A stretch of DNA of 64,000 nt from Nocardiopsis sp. NRRL B-16309 (GCF_001279585.1 NZ_LGEC01000049.1:62001-126000), one strand, 5' to 3'. Positions 18,300 to 27,371 are shown, numbered from the stretch's first letter. The notes: a model not told the origin generated them from the sequence alone. Made by a program: numbers and translations.

Positions 18300-19613
18300 G
18301 TGAGCACGCACCACTGCTCCGCCTGGGAGCTGTTCGGTTCCACCTCGTTCCTGCGCGCCTTCACGCGGGTGATGGGGTGCGGCCCCTGCTCCACGGACGG
18401 AACCGCCCAGGGCTGCGCCGGCCATTCCGAGCAGTTCTGCGACTACGTCGACCTGTGCGCCGAGCACTGCCCGTGCCCGGTCCACCAGGGCGACGCCGAC
18501 AGCGTCCTCGCCGTGCGCATGAGCCGCGCGCGGCCGCGGGACGGCACGGTGGACCGCACCGCGGCCCACCGGCTTCGCGATGCCCTGGACGACGTCCGCC
18601 GCGACCGCTCCTACAAGAACCTGCGCCGCGTCTACCCCCAGCACGCCGCCAACGGGACGGTGCGCTGCGCCTTCTCCGAGCGCCCCCGGCGGTGGGCCCA
18701 GCGCCGGGACGTGGCGCGCGTGGCCACCGACGTGGTCGAGCAGGAGGCGCTGGCGCTGCTGGTGCTCACCGCGGGCTGGGGCAACCCCGCCGCCGACCTG
18801 CCCGAGGAGATCCACCAGGGCGAGAACGCCTCCTTCACCGAGGACGGCAGCGCCGTGCCCGTCGCCGACCTGCACGGGCGCGCCCTCACCGCGGTCAAGG
18901 AACCGCCCATGGTCTCCACCGCCACCGGTGACTACCTCCTGCGCAAGCTCGCCGAACTGGCCTCCGGCCGCGACGCCGACCCGGGCCGCACCCCCGACCA
19001 GCGCCGCCGCCTGCTCCTGCGCAAGGTGCTGCCGACCATCAGCGGCGAGGACGTCGCCCGCCGGCTCACGGGCGTGCTGGGCCGGATGGCGGTGGACATG
19101 CCCGACCACTTCCGGCTGGTGCAGCAGGCGCGCGGCCGTGCCCGCAGCGCACCCTACGCCCCGGTGCCCGAGACCGCGGGAACGCGGCCGGAGGCGCCGA
19201 CCCGGCGCGAGGTCCTGGACCCGGTGGAACGGGACTGGCTGGTCCGCACCGCCCGCGCCCTCGCCGAGCGGGCCCAGCGGGAGCGCGAGGCCTTCGACGC
19301 CGATCCCCAGGGCGCCCTCGACGCGCTGCTGCGCGAACTGCTCGACGAGGGCGGCCACCGCGGCGGGAACGGGCCGGTGGGAGCGGGCCGGGACCGGACA
19401 GCGACGGCGGAGGTGAGCCGGAGCACGAAGGCAGGCGTGAGCCGGAGCGTGACGGCGCCCGAGAGCAGGGCCGCGTCGGCGGAGGTGGACCGGACCATGT
19501 CAGCGGGCGGGACCGGGGCTTCGGAGGTGCCCGCACGGTGGGTCGGCGCCCAGGACGACGCCGACCTGCGCGCCGACCTGCTGGAGGCGCTGGCCGAGGC
19601 CATCGACGGGTGA
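18300..19613 (+). CDS. Cys-rich protein of unknown function inside the type III-D locus
   Basis: 437 residues. The first 65 residues carry nine cysteines and several histidines (T-H-H-C, G-C-G-P-C, G-C-A-G-H, F-C-D-Y, L-C-A-E-H-C-P-C-P-V-H), which suggests bound zinc or an iron-sulfur cluster. The middle (100-330) is helical and Arg-rich, with no family I recognise. Residues 370-401 are four imperfect copies of an 8-residue unit, and the acidic end resembles a short docking helix. GTG 18300 is preceded by GGGGAGAAG; a longer frame open from 18180 has no such site. It is on the strand opposite to the cas operon and converges on it. Its position suggests an accessory CRISPR protein (inference). 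Confidence 0.7.
   Translation: MSTHHCSAWELFGSTSFLRAFTRVMGCGPCSTDGTAQGCAGHSEQFCDYVDLCAEHCPCPVHQGDADSVLAVRMSRARPRDGTVDRTAAHRLRDALDDVRRDRSYKNLRRVYPQHAANGTVRCAFSERPRRWAQRRDVARVATDVVEQEALALLVLTAGWGNPAADLPEEIHQGENASFTEDGSAVPVADLHGRALTAVKEPPMVSTATGDYLLRKLAELASGRDADPGRTPDQRRRLLLRKVLPTISGEDVARRLTGVLGRMAVDMPDHFRLVQQARGRARSAPYAPVPETAGTRPEAPTRREVLDPVERDWLVRTARALAERAQREREAFDADPQGALDALLRELLDEGGHRGGNGPVGAGRDRTATAEVSRSTKAGVSRSVTAPESRAASAEVDRTMSAGGTGASEVPARWVGAQDDADLRADLLEALAEAIDG
19407..19502 (+). repeat. Four 24-bp in-frame repeats in the Cys-rich gene
   Basis: Four consecutive units of 24 bases encoding A-E-V-S-R-S-T-K, A-G-V-S-R-S-V-T, A-P-E-S-R-A-A-S and A-E-V-D-R-T-M-S. Divergent but in register; the unit length keeps the frame. 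Confidence 0.7.
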
Positions 19614-19677
19614 GCGCGGCACCGCCCGCCGGGCCGTACACGTCGCGCCGGGTCGAGGCCCCCGGCCCGGCACGGTC

Positions 19678-19706
19678 CCGCGGCACACCGGTGCCGGAGG
19701 CCGCGG
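19678..19706. terminator. Dyad between the convergent Cys-rich gene and the cas operon
   Basis: 7-base arms CCGCGGC/GCCGCGG enclosing a second small palindrome CACCGGTG, directly before the end of the cas operon. Confidence 0.45.
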
Positions 19707-19708
19707 GC

Positions 19709-21964
19709 TCACCCCTCTCCCCCGCGCGCCTCCCCGACGCCGAAGCGGGTGGTGAGCGGGGGCAGGACCGGGTACTCCGCGAACTCGCGCAGAGACATCA
19801 CCCGCGTGCGATCCCAGGGCAGACGGCGCCGCCAGCGTCCGGCCAGGCACACGTCGACGGCCTGGTCGACCTCACGCCACCGCCGGGGGTCGGCCCGTCC
19901 GCCCAGGCGGCGGCCCACCAGGGCCAGTCCGAACCCGTCCAGCAGCTCCCGGACCTGTTCGACACCGGCCCGGCTGACCCCGGCGTCGGGCGCGAGGTCC
20001 ACCGCGCGCGCCCGGCGGTCCACCAGGTAGAGCTCGGGACGCAGGTGCACACTGCCCATGCCCAGCGACTTGCCCATACCGACCTTGTGCGCGTACTCGG
20101 GGTCGGCGGGGTCCCCGCCGTCGAGCGGGTTGTCGAGCAGCAGGGCGCGCAGCAGCACGCCGAGTTCGGCGTCGGTGAGGTTGGTGAAGGTGATCCTGGA
20201 GTGGAAGGTGAGTCCGTCGCGCAGCGGGATGATGTCGCGCTGGGTGTCCCTGGGCGGCTCGCCCTGGTGTCCCGCGGGCAGGACGGTCAGGCCGAGCTCC
20301 TCCTGGGCGCGCGCGTCGTAGCGCACGGGCGGGCCCAGGTCGGCGCGGTGGCGGTGCAGGTAGGCCTTGTAGCCGCCCAGGCGCACGTGTCCCTCGTGCG
20401 ACCAGGTGACGATGTCGGGCCGGTCCCCCGCCGCCGGGTCCGGGCCCTGGACGAGGTAGTTGGCGAAGCAGCCGCGCTGCGGCGAGAGCAGCTGCACCCG
20501 CAGGGCCGCGCCGTCGGGGTAGTCCGGGTCGGGGTCGGTGCTCAGCGCGTTGCCGAAGGAGACGCGCCCCTTGGACGCGCCCGCCTCGCCCGCGAAGGTG
20601 TCGGTGTCGCCGAACAGGGCTCGGCACACGTCCACGGGGCGCCCGGCCCGCTCCGCCCGGTCGGGGTCGCCCTGCTGCGGTCCCAGGACCGGTCCGGGCA
20701 CCGCCCGCCGGATGGGGCTGTCGTCGCTGACCGCGATGCGGTAGCCCCCCGAGCGGCCGAACGACACCACGCGGCCGGCCAGGTCCACGTCGAACCAGAC
20801 CGGCTCGGGCCCGCGCCGGGGCAGACCGCCGCCGCCCGCACCCGCCACGGGCGGGCGTTCGGGGTCCTCGTGCCCGGCGCCCAGGGTGTCGGGGAAGGCC
20901 GCCCGCTGGTAGCCGGTGACCTGTTCGGCGGACTCGAACAGCTCCACCATGGCGTCGGAGACGGGCAGGCGGCCGGTGTCCAGGTCCGCGGGCCGGGGGA
21001 AGAGGTAGGCGTTGCGGCGCTCGCCCGCCGCGACCCCGGTCAGTACCACCAGGGCGCAGACGACCCCGCCCTCGCGGGCGCGGCCGGGGTGCGCCCTGGG
21101 CGTGTGCGCCCGCAGGTAGGCCCTGGCCTGGTGCTCGGTGGGGGCGACCGCCGCGATCCGTCGCTGGCCGGGCAGGTGGACGGCGTACACCCACCGGTAC
21201 TGCAGGTGCGCGTGCTGCTCGTGCGTGGTGGGCACGTAGCTGCCGCCCCGCGGCGGGTCGGGGAACTCCTCCACCCCGAAGTCCCACGTGCGCAGGCTCT
21301 CGCGCAGCACCCCGAAGGTGACCTTGAGGGCCTGGCCGGACTCACCGGACAGGGAGGTGGCCGGGACCTCGACCACGTACCAGCGGGCGTCGGCCCCGGA
21401 CTGGAACAGGAAGCCCTGCTTGGTGCGCAGGCCCGCGCGCCGCTTGCGGTAGTGGGCGTGCTGGTGGGCCATGACCTTGCGGGCCCTGGTCGACAGGGCG
21501 CTGTCGGTGCTGTGCGGGTCGATGCGCACGGGCGCGCGGAAGAACAGCATCGGGGTGTTGACCGGGCCCGTCTCACCGCTGGTGAGCATGCGCACGGTGT
21601 TGCGGACCAGGCCCCGCAGGGTCGATCCCGGGATGGCGGGAAGGGCGCGGTCCCCGTGCGGGAAGCGGATGGAGCGGTTCACGCCCGCGCGGTCCAGGGT
21701 CTGCCCGACGAAGGTGGGGGTGAGCGTGGTCGCGGTGAGTTCGATCCACCCGGTACGGGTGCCGTCGACGGTGCGGTCGTGACTGCGCAGCAGGTCGGCG
21801 GTGCGGTGTCCGGCGTGCAGGTCGGCGGCGGGCATGGGGGTGTCGGCGAGGCGGACCAGTCCGTAGGGGGCCGTGGCGCGAACGCCGCCGGCTCGCTGGC
21901 CGGCGGCGTTCGGGGGTCGGGACGTGTCGCCGAGGCGGGCGGCGATGTCGCGGGGATCGGCCAT
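19709..21964 (-). CDS. RAMP protein, TIGR03986-like (Cas7-type subunit with insertion)
   Basis: 751 residues; last gene of the main cas operon. The Cas7/RAMP signature is clear: R-A-L-P-A-I-P-G-S-T-L-R-G-L-V-R at 107-121, preceded by a probable catalytic/thumb loop (R-S-I-R-F-P-H-G-D), and a Gly-rich end of the fold, V-G-M-G-K-S-L-G-M-G-S-V, near residue 630. Between them lies a long insertion (about 150-480), which fits the TIGR03986 family and the 'Cas7-insertion' subunit of Synechocystis III-Dv complexes (from memory). It would sit on the crRNA backbone and may cut target RNA. The ATG at 21964 overlaps the stop of the preceding gene (ATGA). Confidence 0.82.
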   Translation of the reverse strand: MADPRDIAARLGDTSRPPNAAGQRAGGVRATAPYGLVRLADTPMPAADLHAGHRTADLLRSHDRTVDGTRTGWIELTATTLTPTFVGQTLDRAGVNRSIRFPHGDRALPAIPGSTLRGLVRNTVRMLTSGETGPVNTPMLFFRAPVRIDPHSTDSALSTRARKVMAHQHAHYRKRRAGLRTKQGFLFQSGADARWYVVEVPATSLSGESGQALKVTFGVLRESLRTWDFGVEEFPDPPRGGSYVPTTHEQHAHLQYRWVYAVHLPGQRRIAAVAPTEHQARAYLRAHTPRAHPGRAREGGVVCALVVLTGVAAGERRNAYLFPRPADLDTGRLPVSDAMVELFESAEQVTGYQRAAFPDTLGAGHEDPERPPVAGAGGGGLPRRGPEPVWFDVDLAGRVVSFGRSGGYRIAVSDDSPIRRAVPGPVLGPQQGDPDRAERAGRPVDVCRALFGDTDTFAGEAGASKGRVSFGNALSTDPDPDYPDGAALRVQLLSPQRGCFANYLVQGPDPAAGDRPDIVTWSHEGHVRLGGYKAYLHRHRADLGPPVRYDARAQEELGLTVLPAGHQGEPPRDTQRDIIPLRDGLTFHSRITFTNLTDAELGVLLRALLLDNPLDGGDPADPEYAHKVGMGKSLGMGSVHLRPELYLVDRRARAVDLAPDAGVSRAGVEQVRELLDGFGLALVGRRLGGRADPRRWREVDQAVDVCLAGRWRRRLPWDRTRVMSLREFAEYPVLPPLTTRFGVGEARGGEG

Positions 21965-22725
21965 CAGCGGTCCGCTTCCTGGATCAGGTCTCCGGTACCG
22001 GCGTCGAACTCCGGCCCTGTGGGTTTGGTACCCGTGCGCAGGCCCGTCAGGCGGTGGAAGGCCACACCCACCGCGCCGGTCTCGGAATCGGCCGCCCAGT
22101 ACTCGCGGACGGTCAGCCAGGTGCCGGTGCTCTCCAGGGCGCTGCGGCCGCCGCGCTCCGGGCGGGCCCTGCCGGAGAAGTCGTGCCAGCGCACGGGCAG
22201 GACGGCCTGTGCGCCGGAGGGCTCGGCGGTCACCGACACCGGCACCGCGCCGGGCAGGGTGCGGCTGTGGTCGGGGCCGTTCCAGCCCAGCAGGAGGAGG
22301 GACCGGTCGCGGGGCCGCAGGGGGTGGTCGGGCGCGTCGGGGGCGTCCGGCGCGTCGGCGCTGATCCAGCCGTTCTCGGCGCCCTCGCCCAGCCGGATCT
22401 GGGCGTGGGGGCCGAAGACCAGCACCTCCAGGACCCGCCAGCGGTCGGTGCCGGGATCCAGAGCGGGCGCGGACAGGTCGGCGGTGGGCTCCTCGTCGGA
22501 GCGGCGCCAGCGCTCGCGGGGGCAGGCGCCGGTGACGCGGCCGTCGCCGAGTTCGGCGAGCAGCCACTGCGGAGCGGCGGGGTCGCCGGGGAGGCCGTCG
22601 GTTCCGGTGTCGAGCAGGCGGCAGCGCGCGCCGCGCACGAAGACGTCGTGCAGGACGTCGTCGATCTGGCGGCCGGTCAGGGCACGGACGGAGAGACCGG
22701 CGGGGTGTGGGGGTTCGTGGCTCAC
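21964..22725 (-). CDS. csx19: Csx19-like protein (TIGR03984 family)
   Basis: 253 residues. Assigned from its place between two RAMP genes of a III-D-type operon and from the stretch V-L-E-V-L-V-F-G-P-H-A-Q-I-R-L-G-E-G near residue 100, which resembles the strand that defines TIGR03984/Csx19 proteins. Csx19 is found only in III-D-type complexes; its role is not settled. GTG 22725 overlaps the upstream stop (GTGA) and the gene's own stop overlaps the next ATG, so the three genes are translationally coupled. An alternative is a diverged subunit not related to Csx19. Confidence 0.6.
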   Translation of the reverse strand: MSHEPPHPAGLSVRALTGRQIDDVLHDVFVRGARCRLLDTGTDGLPGDPAAPQWLLAELGDGRVTGACPRERWRRSDEEPTADLSAPALDPGTDRWRVLEVLVFGPHAQIRLGEGAENGWISADAPDAPDAPDHPLRPRDRSLLLLGWNGPDHSRTLPGAVPVSVTAEPSGAQAVLPVRWHDFSGRARPERGGRSALESTGTWLTVREYWAADSETGAVGVAFHRLTGLRTGTKPTGPEFDAGTGDLIQEADR

Positions 22726-24746
22726 CGGTGCGGCTCCTCCTCCGATGCGGTGCTGTGGGTGTGACGAGCGGGTTCCGGGCGGCCCGGACGGTCCGGGCCG
22801 AGCCGGGCGCGGAGGGCGGCCAGCCAGCGCCGGGCGGTACGGCCGTCCTCGGTGTCAGGGGCGCGGACGGCCGCCAGGACGTCGACGGTGTGCTCGGGGG
22901 CGCCGTCGCCGGGCACGGTGGTCAGGAGCGCGCGGGTGGCGGTGAGGCGGCCGTTGCCGCTGCCGCCTCCCGAGCCGAGGGTGTCGAAGGGGACCGTGGC
23001 GAGTTCGCGGACCAGCAGGGCCAGCATCCCGCGGACGGCGTCGTCGGGGTCGCGCACGTCCAGAACGACGTCGGCGGTGCCGCCGCAGTGCAGGTCGTTC
23101 GTGTACAGGCGGCCGTCGACGGCGTCCCCGAACAGGGCGTCGACGGTCAGCCGGGTGGTGGTCAGCGGCGCGCCCCCGATGACGGTCGGCACGGCCCGCA
23201 GCCGGATCCGGGAGGGCTGGGGCCGCGGGCCTCCGGACGAGGGCGGCGGCTCAGCTCCGCCGGAAGCGCCGTCCTCGGCATCCGAGCCCCACCAGTACGC
23301 GTTCCAGGCACGCCACCGGGCCGGGTCGCCTCCCAGGTGCTCGGCGGCGTCCCGGACCAGGCGTCCGCCGATCCGTTTGACCAGGGCGAACAGCGCGGTG
23401 TCGCCCAGAACCGGAACGGGGTCGGCCTCGGTTCCATCGCCGGGAGCGCCGGAAGCGCCCGAAGCACGGGAAGCGTGGGGAGCGTGGGGAGCGTGGGGAG
23501 CGTGGGAAGCACCAGAAGCGTGGGAAGCACCGGGATCGGCCGGAGCCGGGCGGTGCCGGTGGGCGCGGTCGACCTCGCCCAGCCGTGCGTCGGCGGGCAC
23601 GTCGCCGATCATCAGCAGTCCGGGTCGCAGCCCGGTCCCGTCGGAGTCCGTGGCCCCGGCGTCCGGCGGTCCCGGTCGCTCGGCCACGGCCAGGCGCAGC
23701 CGGAGTTCGGCCCGGTGGCGGCGGTCGGGGTACCCGGCGGCGACGGCCCCCGCGCGGGCCGCCACCGGGGCCAGGCCGACACTGTCGAGGCATCGTGCCA
23801 GGACCTCCGCCAGGTCCGCGCCCGCACCCGCGTTCCCAGGGACCCCGGGCGTCTCAGCGTGACGCTCCCCCGGTCCCCAGGCGTCGCGACAGGCCCCGGC
23901 GGCCTCCGGAGACCCGGGAGCCGCAGGAGACGCGGAAGACCCGGGAGGCCCGGGAGCCGCAGGAGACGCGGAAGACCCGGGAAACGCGGGAGTCGCGGGA
24001 AACACGGGAGCCGCAGGAGACACCAGACTCCCCGCCACGTCGGCCCAGCGTTCCTCCCAGGTGCGCGCGTGGTAGGCGAACCAGCCCCGCTCCCCCGTCA
24101 GGTCGTGGCGGCGGGCGCTCCAGCGGGCCGCCCGCGTCCGTCCGTACCCGCGTCCGGTCCGCCCGCCGACGTGGCGTCCGGGTCCGGTGCCGTCGAACCC
24201 GGCCGCGGCCAGGAGCAGGAGCCCGAGCAGGTCGGCCTCGGCCTCGGGCCCGGGGACGTGCAGGCGCAGCGGAACGGTGAACACCGTGCCCGCGGGCAGG
24301 ACCTCCCACTGCCACGTGCGCCCCGGCCGGACCGCGCCGCTCGCCGGGTCGACGCGCGTGCCGGTGCGCACGGTGACTCCGGCGCCGTCGGGGAGTTCGG
24401 CGCGGGCGTCGTCGATGTCCAGGGCACTGGCGCCGGGGCCGGGTCCGGAGTCGGCGGTCGGGGCGGCGGCGCCGAGCAGGGCGCGGGCCGGACCCGTACC
24501 GCCCGTGCGCTCGGTCAGCTCGTGCCGCAGCAGCCCGGCCAGGGTGGTGGCGCGCAGCCGCGGCACCCCGGTGCGCGGCTCGCGGTCCACGTGCAGGTCG
24601 ACGTCGCTCTCGGCGGCGTGGCGCGGGAGGGTCTGCGCGGCACCGATGTGGGTGTCGGTGAGCAGGAGCAGGCGCAGGCCGAGCTCCCACACGATCCGCG
24701 GCGCCCGGAGGGTGTCCGGCCGCCCCTCGTCGCTGTGCTCGCTCAC
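22722..24746 (-). CDS. Tandem Cas7 RAMP protein (two Cas7-like domains)
   Basis: 674 residues. First Cas7-like half: L-L-L-L-T-D-T-H-I-G at 27-35, an Asp/Glu-rich loop, and P-R-L-R-A-T-T-L-A-G-L-L-R at 62-74, closing with G-G-R-T-G-R-G-Y-G near residue 210. Second half: D-P-V-P-V-L-G-D-T-A-L-F-A-L-V-K-R near residue 440, a D-G-R-L-Y-T-N strand, and G-S-G-G-G-S-G-N-G-R near residue 600. This matches the 'Cas7-2x' layout of III-D complexes. The linker between halves (about 242-278) and the thumb loop of the second half (about 411-427) are low-complexity tandem repeats. GTG 24746 overlaps the csx10 stop. Confidence 0.82.
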   Translation of the reverse strand: MSEHSDEGRPDTLRAPRIVWELGLRLLLLTDTHIGAAQTLPRHAAESDVDLHVDREPRTGVPRLRATTLAGLLRHELTERTGGTGPARALLGAAAPTADSGPGPGASALDIDDARAELPDGAGVTVRTGTRVDPASGAVRPGRTWQWEVLPAGTVFTVPLRLHVPGPEAEADLLGLLLLAAAGFDGTGPGRHVGGRTGRGYGRTRAARWSARRHDLTGERGWFAYHARTWEERWADVAGSLVSPAAPVFPATPAFPGSSASPAAPGPPGSSASPAAPGSPEAAGACRDAWGPGERHAETPGVPGNAGAGADLAEVLARCLDSVGLAPVAARAGAVAAGYPDRRHRAELRLRLAVAERPGPPDAGATDSDGTGLRPGLLMIGDVPADARLGEVDRAHRHRPAPADPGASHASGASHAPHAPHAPHASRASGASGAPGDGTEADPVPVLGDTALFALVKRIGGRLVRDAAEHLGGDPARWRAWNAYWWGSDAEDGASGGAEPPPSSGGPRPQPSRIRLRAVPTVIGGAPLTTTRLTVDALFGDAVDGRLYTNDLHCGGTADVVLDVRDPDDAVRGMLALLVRELATVPFDTLGSGGGSGNGRLTATRALLTTVPGDGAPEHTVDVLAAVRAPDTEDGRTARRWLAALRARLGPDRPGRPEPARHTHSTASEEEPHR
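23467..23514 (-). repeat. 9-bp repeats in the second Cas7 domain
   Basis: Near-perfect repeats of a 9-base unit (GGGAGCGTG on the + strand) encoding H-A-P-H-A-P-H-A-P-H-A. They sit just before the D-P-V-P-V motif, where the thumb or catalytic loop of a Cas7 domain is expected. Confidence 0.75.
23913..24022 (-). repeat. 36-bp repeats in the linker of the tandem Cas7 protein
   Basis: The 17-mer CGGGAGCCGCAGGAGAC (+ strand) occurs three times at steps of 36 and 54 bases. The encoded P-G-S-S-A-S-P-A-A-P-G units join the two Cas7 halves. Confidence 0.7.
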
Positions 24747-26569
24747 CGCACCGGTTCCCGCTCGCCGGGTGCGGGCCGCTCGGGGTCCCGGCGCACCACC
24801 CGGGCGGCCTCGGCCAGCCAGGAGGACACCAGGAGCACGCACAGCCGGTCGGCGGTACGCCGTTCCCAGTCCAGGACGTGCTCGGTGAGGCCGCTGGGGT
24901 GGGCGGTACCGGGGCGACCGTCGGTGCTGGCCAGGTCGACGGCGGACAGCGCCGTGGCGTAGGCGGGGTCGGTACGGGCGTCGGGCCGGTGGGCCCGCCA
25001 CCAGCCGACGGGATCGGCCAGCCCGGCCAGCCACGCGCGCACGGTGACGCGCTCGCCGTCGGGCGTGACCAGGACCGCGCGGTCCAGTGCCCGCAGGACC
25101 TTCTCGTGCAGGGGGCGGCGCGCGGCCGGGGCGCCGCCCGACCGCACCGCCACCGTGGCCACGAGTTCGGCCAGCGCCTGGCCGCTGTCCTGGCCGGGGC
25201 GGCCGACCAGGACCTCGCGCAGGCGGCCCAGCAGGCCGGAGGTGAGCGGCGCGAGACCGCTCGCGCGGGAGCGGGCCAGCGACCACGCGTGGGAGCGGAC
25301 GGGTTGGGCGGCCGCGTTCCACAGCAGGGCGTCGTCGAGGGTCCTCAGCTGCCCGGTCGGCTCCAGGGGCGCCGTGGCCGGGACGGGACGGCCGTCGGGC
25401 AGGGCGACGGTTCCCGGTGCGCGCGCGGCGCGGGGCACGGCCACGGGGGCGAGCGGGGCGGGTCCGCCCGGGGGCGGGGCCAGCAGGGTGAACTGCCCGT
25501 GTCCGTCCACGGCGCGCTCGCCCAGGGTGTGCGCCTCCAGCTCCCGGACGCGGTCGGTGGTCAGCTCGCGGTCCAGGCACAGGCGCACCACCGAACCGGG
25601 GCGGGCCGCCCACCGCTGCGCCATCGGCCCCCGGTAGCCGCGGTGGTAGGCGCCGACCAGGCCCGCCTCGACGTGCTCGGCCAGGACCCGCGCGGTGATC
25701 CCCGGCCACAGGCGGTCCAGGAGGTCGAGGACCGCCCGGGTCAGGGCCTGGGGGCGGGCCTGCCCGTCGGCGCCCACGACCAGTGCGGGAGAGAGCAGGA
25801 GCAGGTCCACGGGCTCCCCGGCCGCCCAGGATCGCGGACCGCCCAGCGGGTCGGCGCGGTCGGGTGAGAGCGGGTGTGCGGGATCGACGGGTGCCACGCT
25901 GACGTCGCCGTGCGTGCGCGTGGCGCCCGAACCGAGGGTGAGGGTGCCCTCCGCGTCCGCGAGCGCGGCGACCAGGCGCTCCGCCAGGTCGGCCAGAGCC
26001 GCGTCGTCGGCGGCGCGCAGCTGCCAGCGCGCCTCGAACACCTGGCCCGGGTCGATGCCGGTGGTGAAGTAGGGCAGTCCCTGGCCCGGCTCCCCGGTCC
26101 TGGTGCGGCCGAGGTAGCGCTCGGCGGTCGTACGGACCTCGGCGCGCAGCGCGCGGTCGAGGGTGATCAGGTCGCGCACGGCACGGTAGGGGGTGTCGGG
26201 ATCGGTCTCGCCGAAGACGTCGACCGTGGTCCGGCCCTGCTTGCCGGGTGTGTAGAGGTAGGCCGGGGGCGGGTAGGCCGCCGCCGCGCGCGGGCGCGAC
26301 CCGTCCGGTGCCGCCTCCCCCTCGGGTTCGAGCCGGGGATGGGCGGGAGCGAAGCGCACCGCCCGTCCCCTGGCCACCCACTCCTGGAGTTCGCGGGTGC
26401 GCCCGGCCGCGCCGAGCGCGGCGGCGAGCATGCCGCGCTGCGCGCGCCCGCCGATGACGTGCTCGGAGTCCACCCGCAGCGGATCGAAGGACGTGCGCAC
26501 GGCGAGGGAGCCGGTGAGCACGAACCGGAGGGGGAGGTAGGCGCCCACGGCGATGTCGGGGGCGTTCAC
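24743..26569 (-). CDS. csx10: Csx10 (Cas5-type RAMP) with long C-terminal extension
   Basis: 608 residues. N-terminal RAMP: L-R-F-V-L-T-G-S-L-A-V-R, then H-V-I-G-G-R-A-Q-R-G-M-L at 37-48 and L-G-S-G-A-T-R-T-H-G-D-V at 212-223, the usual Csx10 pattern. Later G-L-V-G-A-Y-H-R-G-Y ... A-R-P-G-S-V-V-R-L corresponds to the second half of the Csx10 fold. Csx10 binds the 5' handle of the crRNA in III-D complexes. The last 180 residues are largely helical and could stand in for a missing Cas11 subunit (inference). GTG start at 26569, 112 bases after the preceding gene; its stop overlaps the next GTG. Confidence 0.87.
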   Translation of the reverse strand: MNAPDIAVGAYLPLRFVLTGSLAVRTSFDPLRVDSEHVIGGRAQRGMLAAALGAAGRTRELQEWVARGRAVRFAPAHPRLEPEGEAAPDGSRPRAAAAYPPPAYLYTPGKQGRTTVDVFGETDPDTPYRAVRDLITLDRALRAEVRTTAERYLGRTRTGEPGQGLPYFTTGIDPGQVFEARWQLRAADDAALADLAERLVAALADAEGTLTLGSGATRTHGDVSVAPVDPAHPLSPDRADPLGGPRSWAAGEPVDLLLLSPALVVGADGQARPQALTRAVLDLLDRLWPGITARVLAEHVEAGLVGAYHRGYRGPMAQRWAARPGSVVRLCLDRELTTDRVRELEAHTLGERAVDGHGQFTLLAPPPGGPAPLAPVAVPRAARAPGTVALPDGRPVPATAPLEPTGQLRTLDDALLWNAAAQPVRSHAWSLARSRASGLAPLTSGLLGRLREVLVGRPGQDSGQALAELVATVAVRSGGAPAARRPLHEKVLRALDRAVLVTPDGERVTVRAWLAGLADPVGWWRAHRPDARTDPAYATALSAVDLASTDGRPGTAHPSGLTEHVLDWERRTADRLCVLLVSSWLAEAARVVRRDPERPAPGEREPVR

Positions 26570-26681
26570 CTCGGCGCCCCCGGAACGGGTGGTGGCGTGC
26601 GGGGCCCGCGGGCGCGGCGGTGCGCGGCCGCTCGGGGGCCGGTTCCCCGGCGGTGCGGGCGCCGCGGGCTCGGACTCGTGG

Positions 26682-27371
26682 TCACGCGCGCGCCTCCTCC
26701 CGCTCGTCGGGCGCCACCGGGTCCGGTGGCGCGGCCAGGCGTACGGTCGCGGCGTGCGGGTCGGCGCCGTCCGGCCCGGCCAGCCGTACGTCCACCCTGC
26801 CGCGTCCGCGGGTGGCCTTCAACCCGATCTGGGTGGTGGCCAGGCACGCGCGGGCCAGGATCCGCCAATGCTCCGGGCCGGGCGGGGCCGCCCAGGTGAG
26901 CGCGGCGGTCAGGGCCGGTCCGGGCAGGAGGACCCGGTGGGTGCGCAGCCCGCCGGGGAGCGGCGCCCCGTCCGGACCGACCGCCGTGCCCGACTCCAGC
27001 GCCGTGAACGCGTCGGTGACCGCGCGGCGCAGGGTGGTGCGCTCGGGTTCGTCGCGCCCGGCCAGGGCCCGGGCGACCGCGGCGCGCACGTCGTCGTCGA
27101 GTACCGCGTGGCCCAGGCGCAGGATGCGGCCGGTGCCGTGCGAGCGGCTGCGGCCGAAGACCTCGTCGGCCGGCGCCGCCAGGTCCGCGGCGACCGCCAG
27201 CGCGCGGCCGGCGCCCTCGGACAGCCGGGCCGCCAGGCGGTGCCGGGGCAGGTAGGGCAGTCCGTGGGCGTCGGTGACCACGTCGGTGTCGGCGCCCGTG
27301 CCGTCCGCGCTGGCCCCGGCGAAGAGCGCCGGTGCGGCCAGGCGGACGACGATCCGGTCCGGAGCGCTCAT
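26682..27371 (-). CDS. Cas7-like RAMP protein (Csm3 type)
   Basis: 229 residues, the size of a single Cas7. After the first strand comes a loop with D-T-D-V-V-T-D-A and G-L-P-Y-L-P-R-H-R-L-A-A-R-L at 37-50. The aspartates there are candidates for the target-RNA cleavage site by analogy with Csm3. Near residue 70 is D-E-V-F-G-R-S, and the closing motif I-G-L-K-A-T-R-G-R-G is near residue 185. ATG 27371 overlaps the cas10 stop (ATGA), so the two are coupled. Confidence 0.83.
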   Translation of the reverse strand: MSAPDRIVVRLAAPALFAGASADGTGADTDVVTDAHGLPYLPRHRLAARLSEGAGRALAVAADLAAPADEVFGRSRSHGTGRILRLGHAVLDDDVRAAVARALAGRDEPERTTLRRAVTDAFTALESGTAVGPDGAPLPGGLRTHRVLLPGPALTAALTWAAPPGPEHWRILARACLATTQIGLKATRGRGRVDVRLAGPDGADPHAATVRLAAPPDPVAPDEREEARA

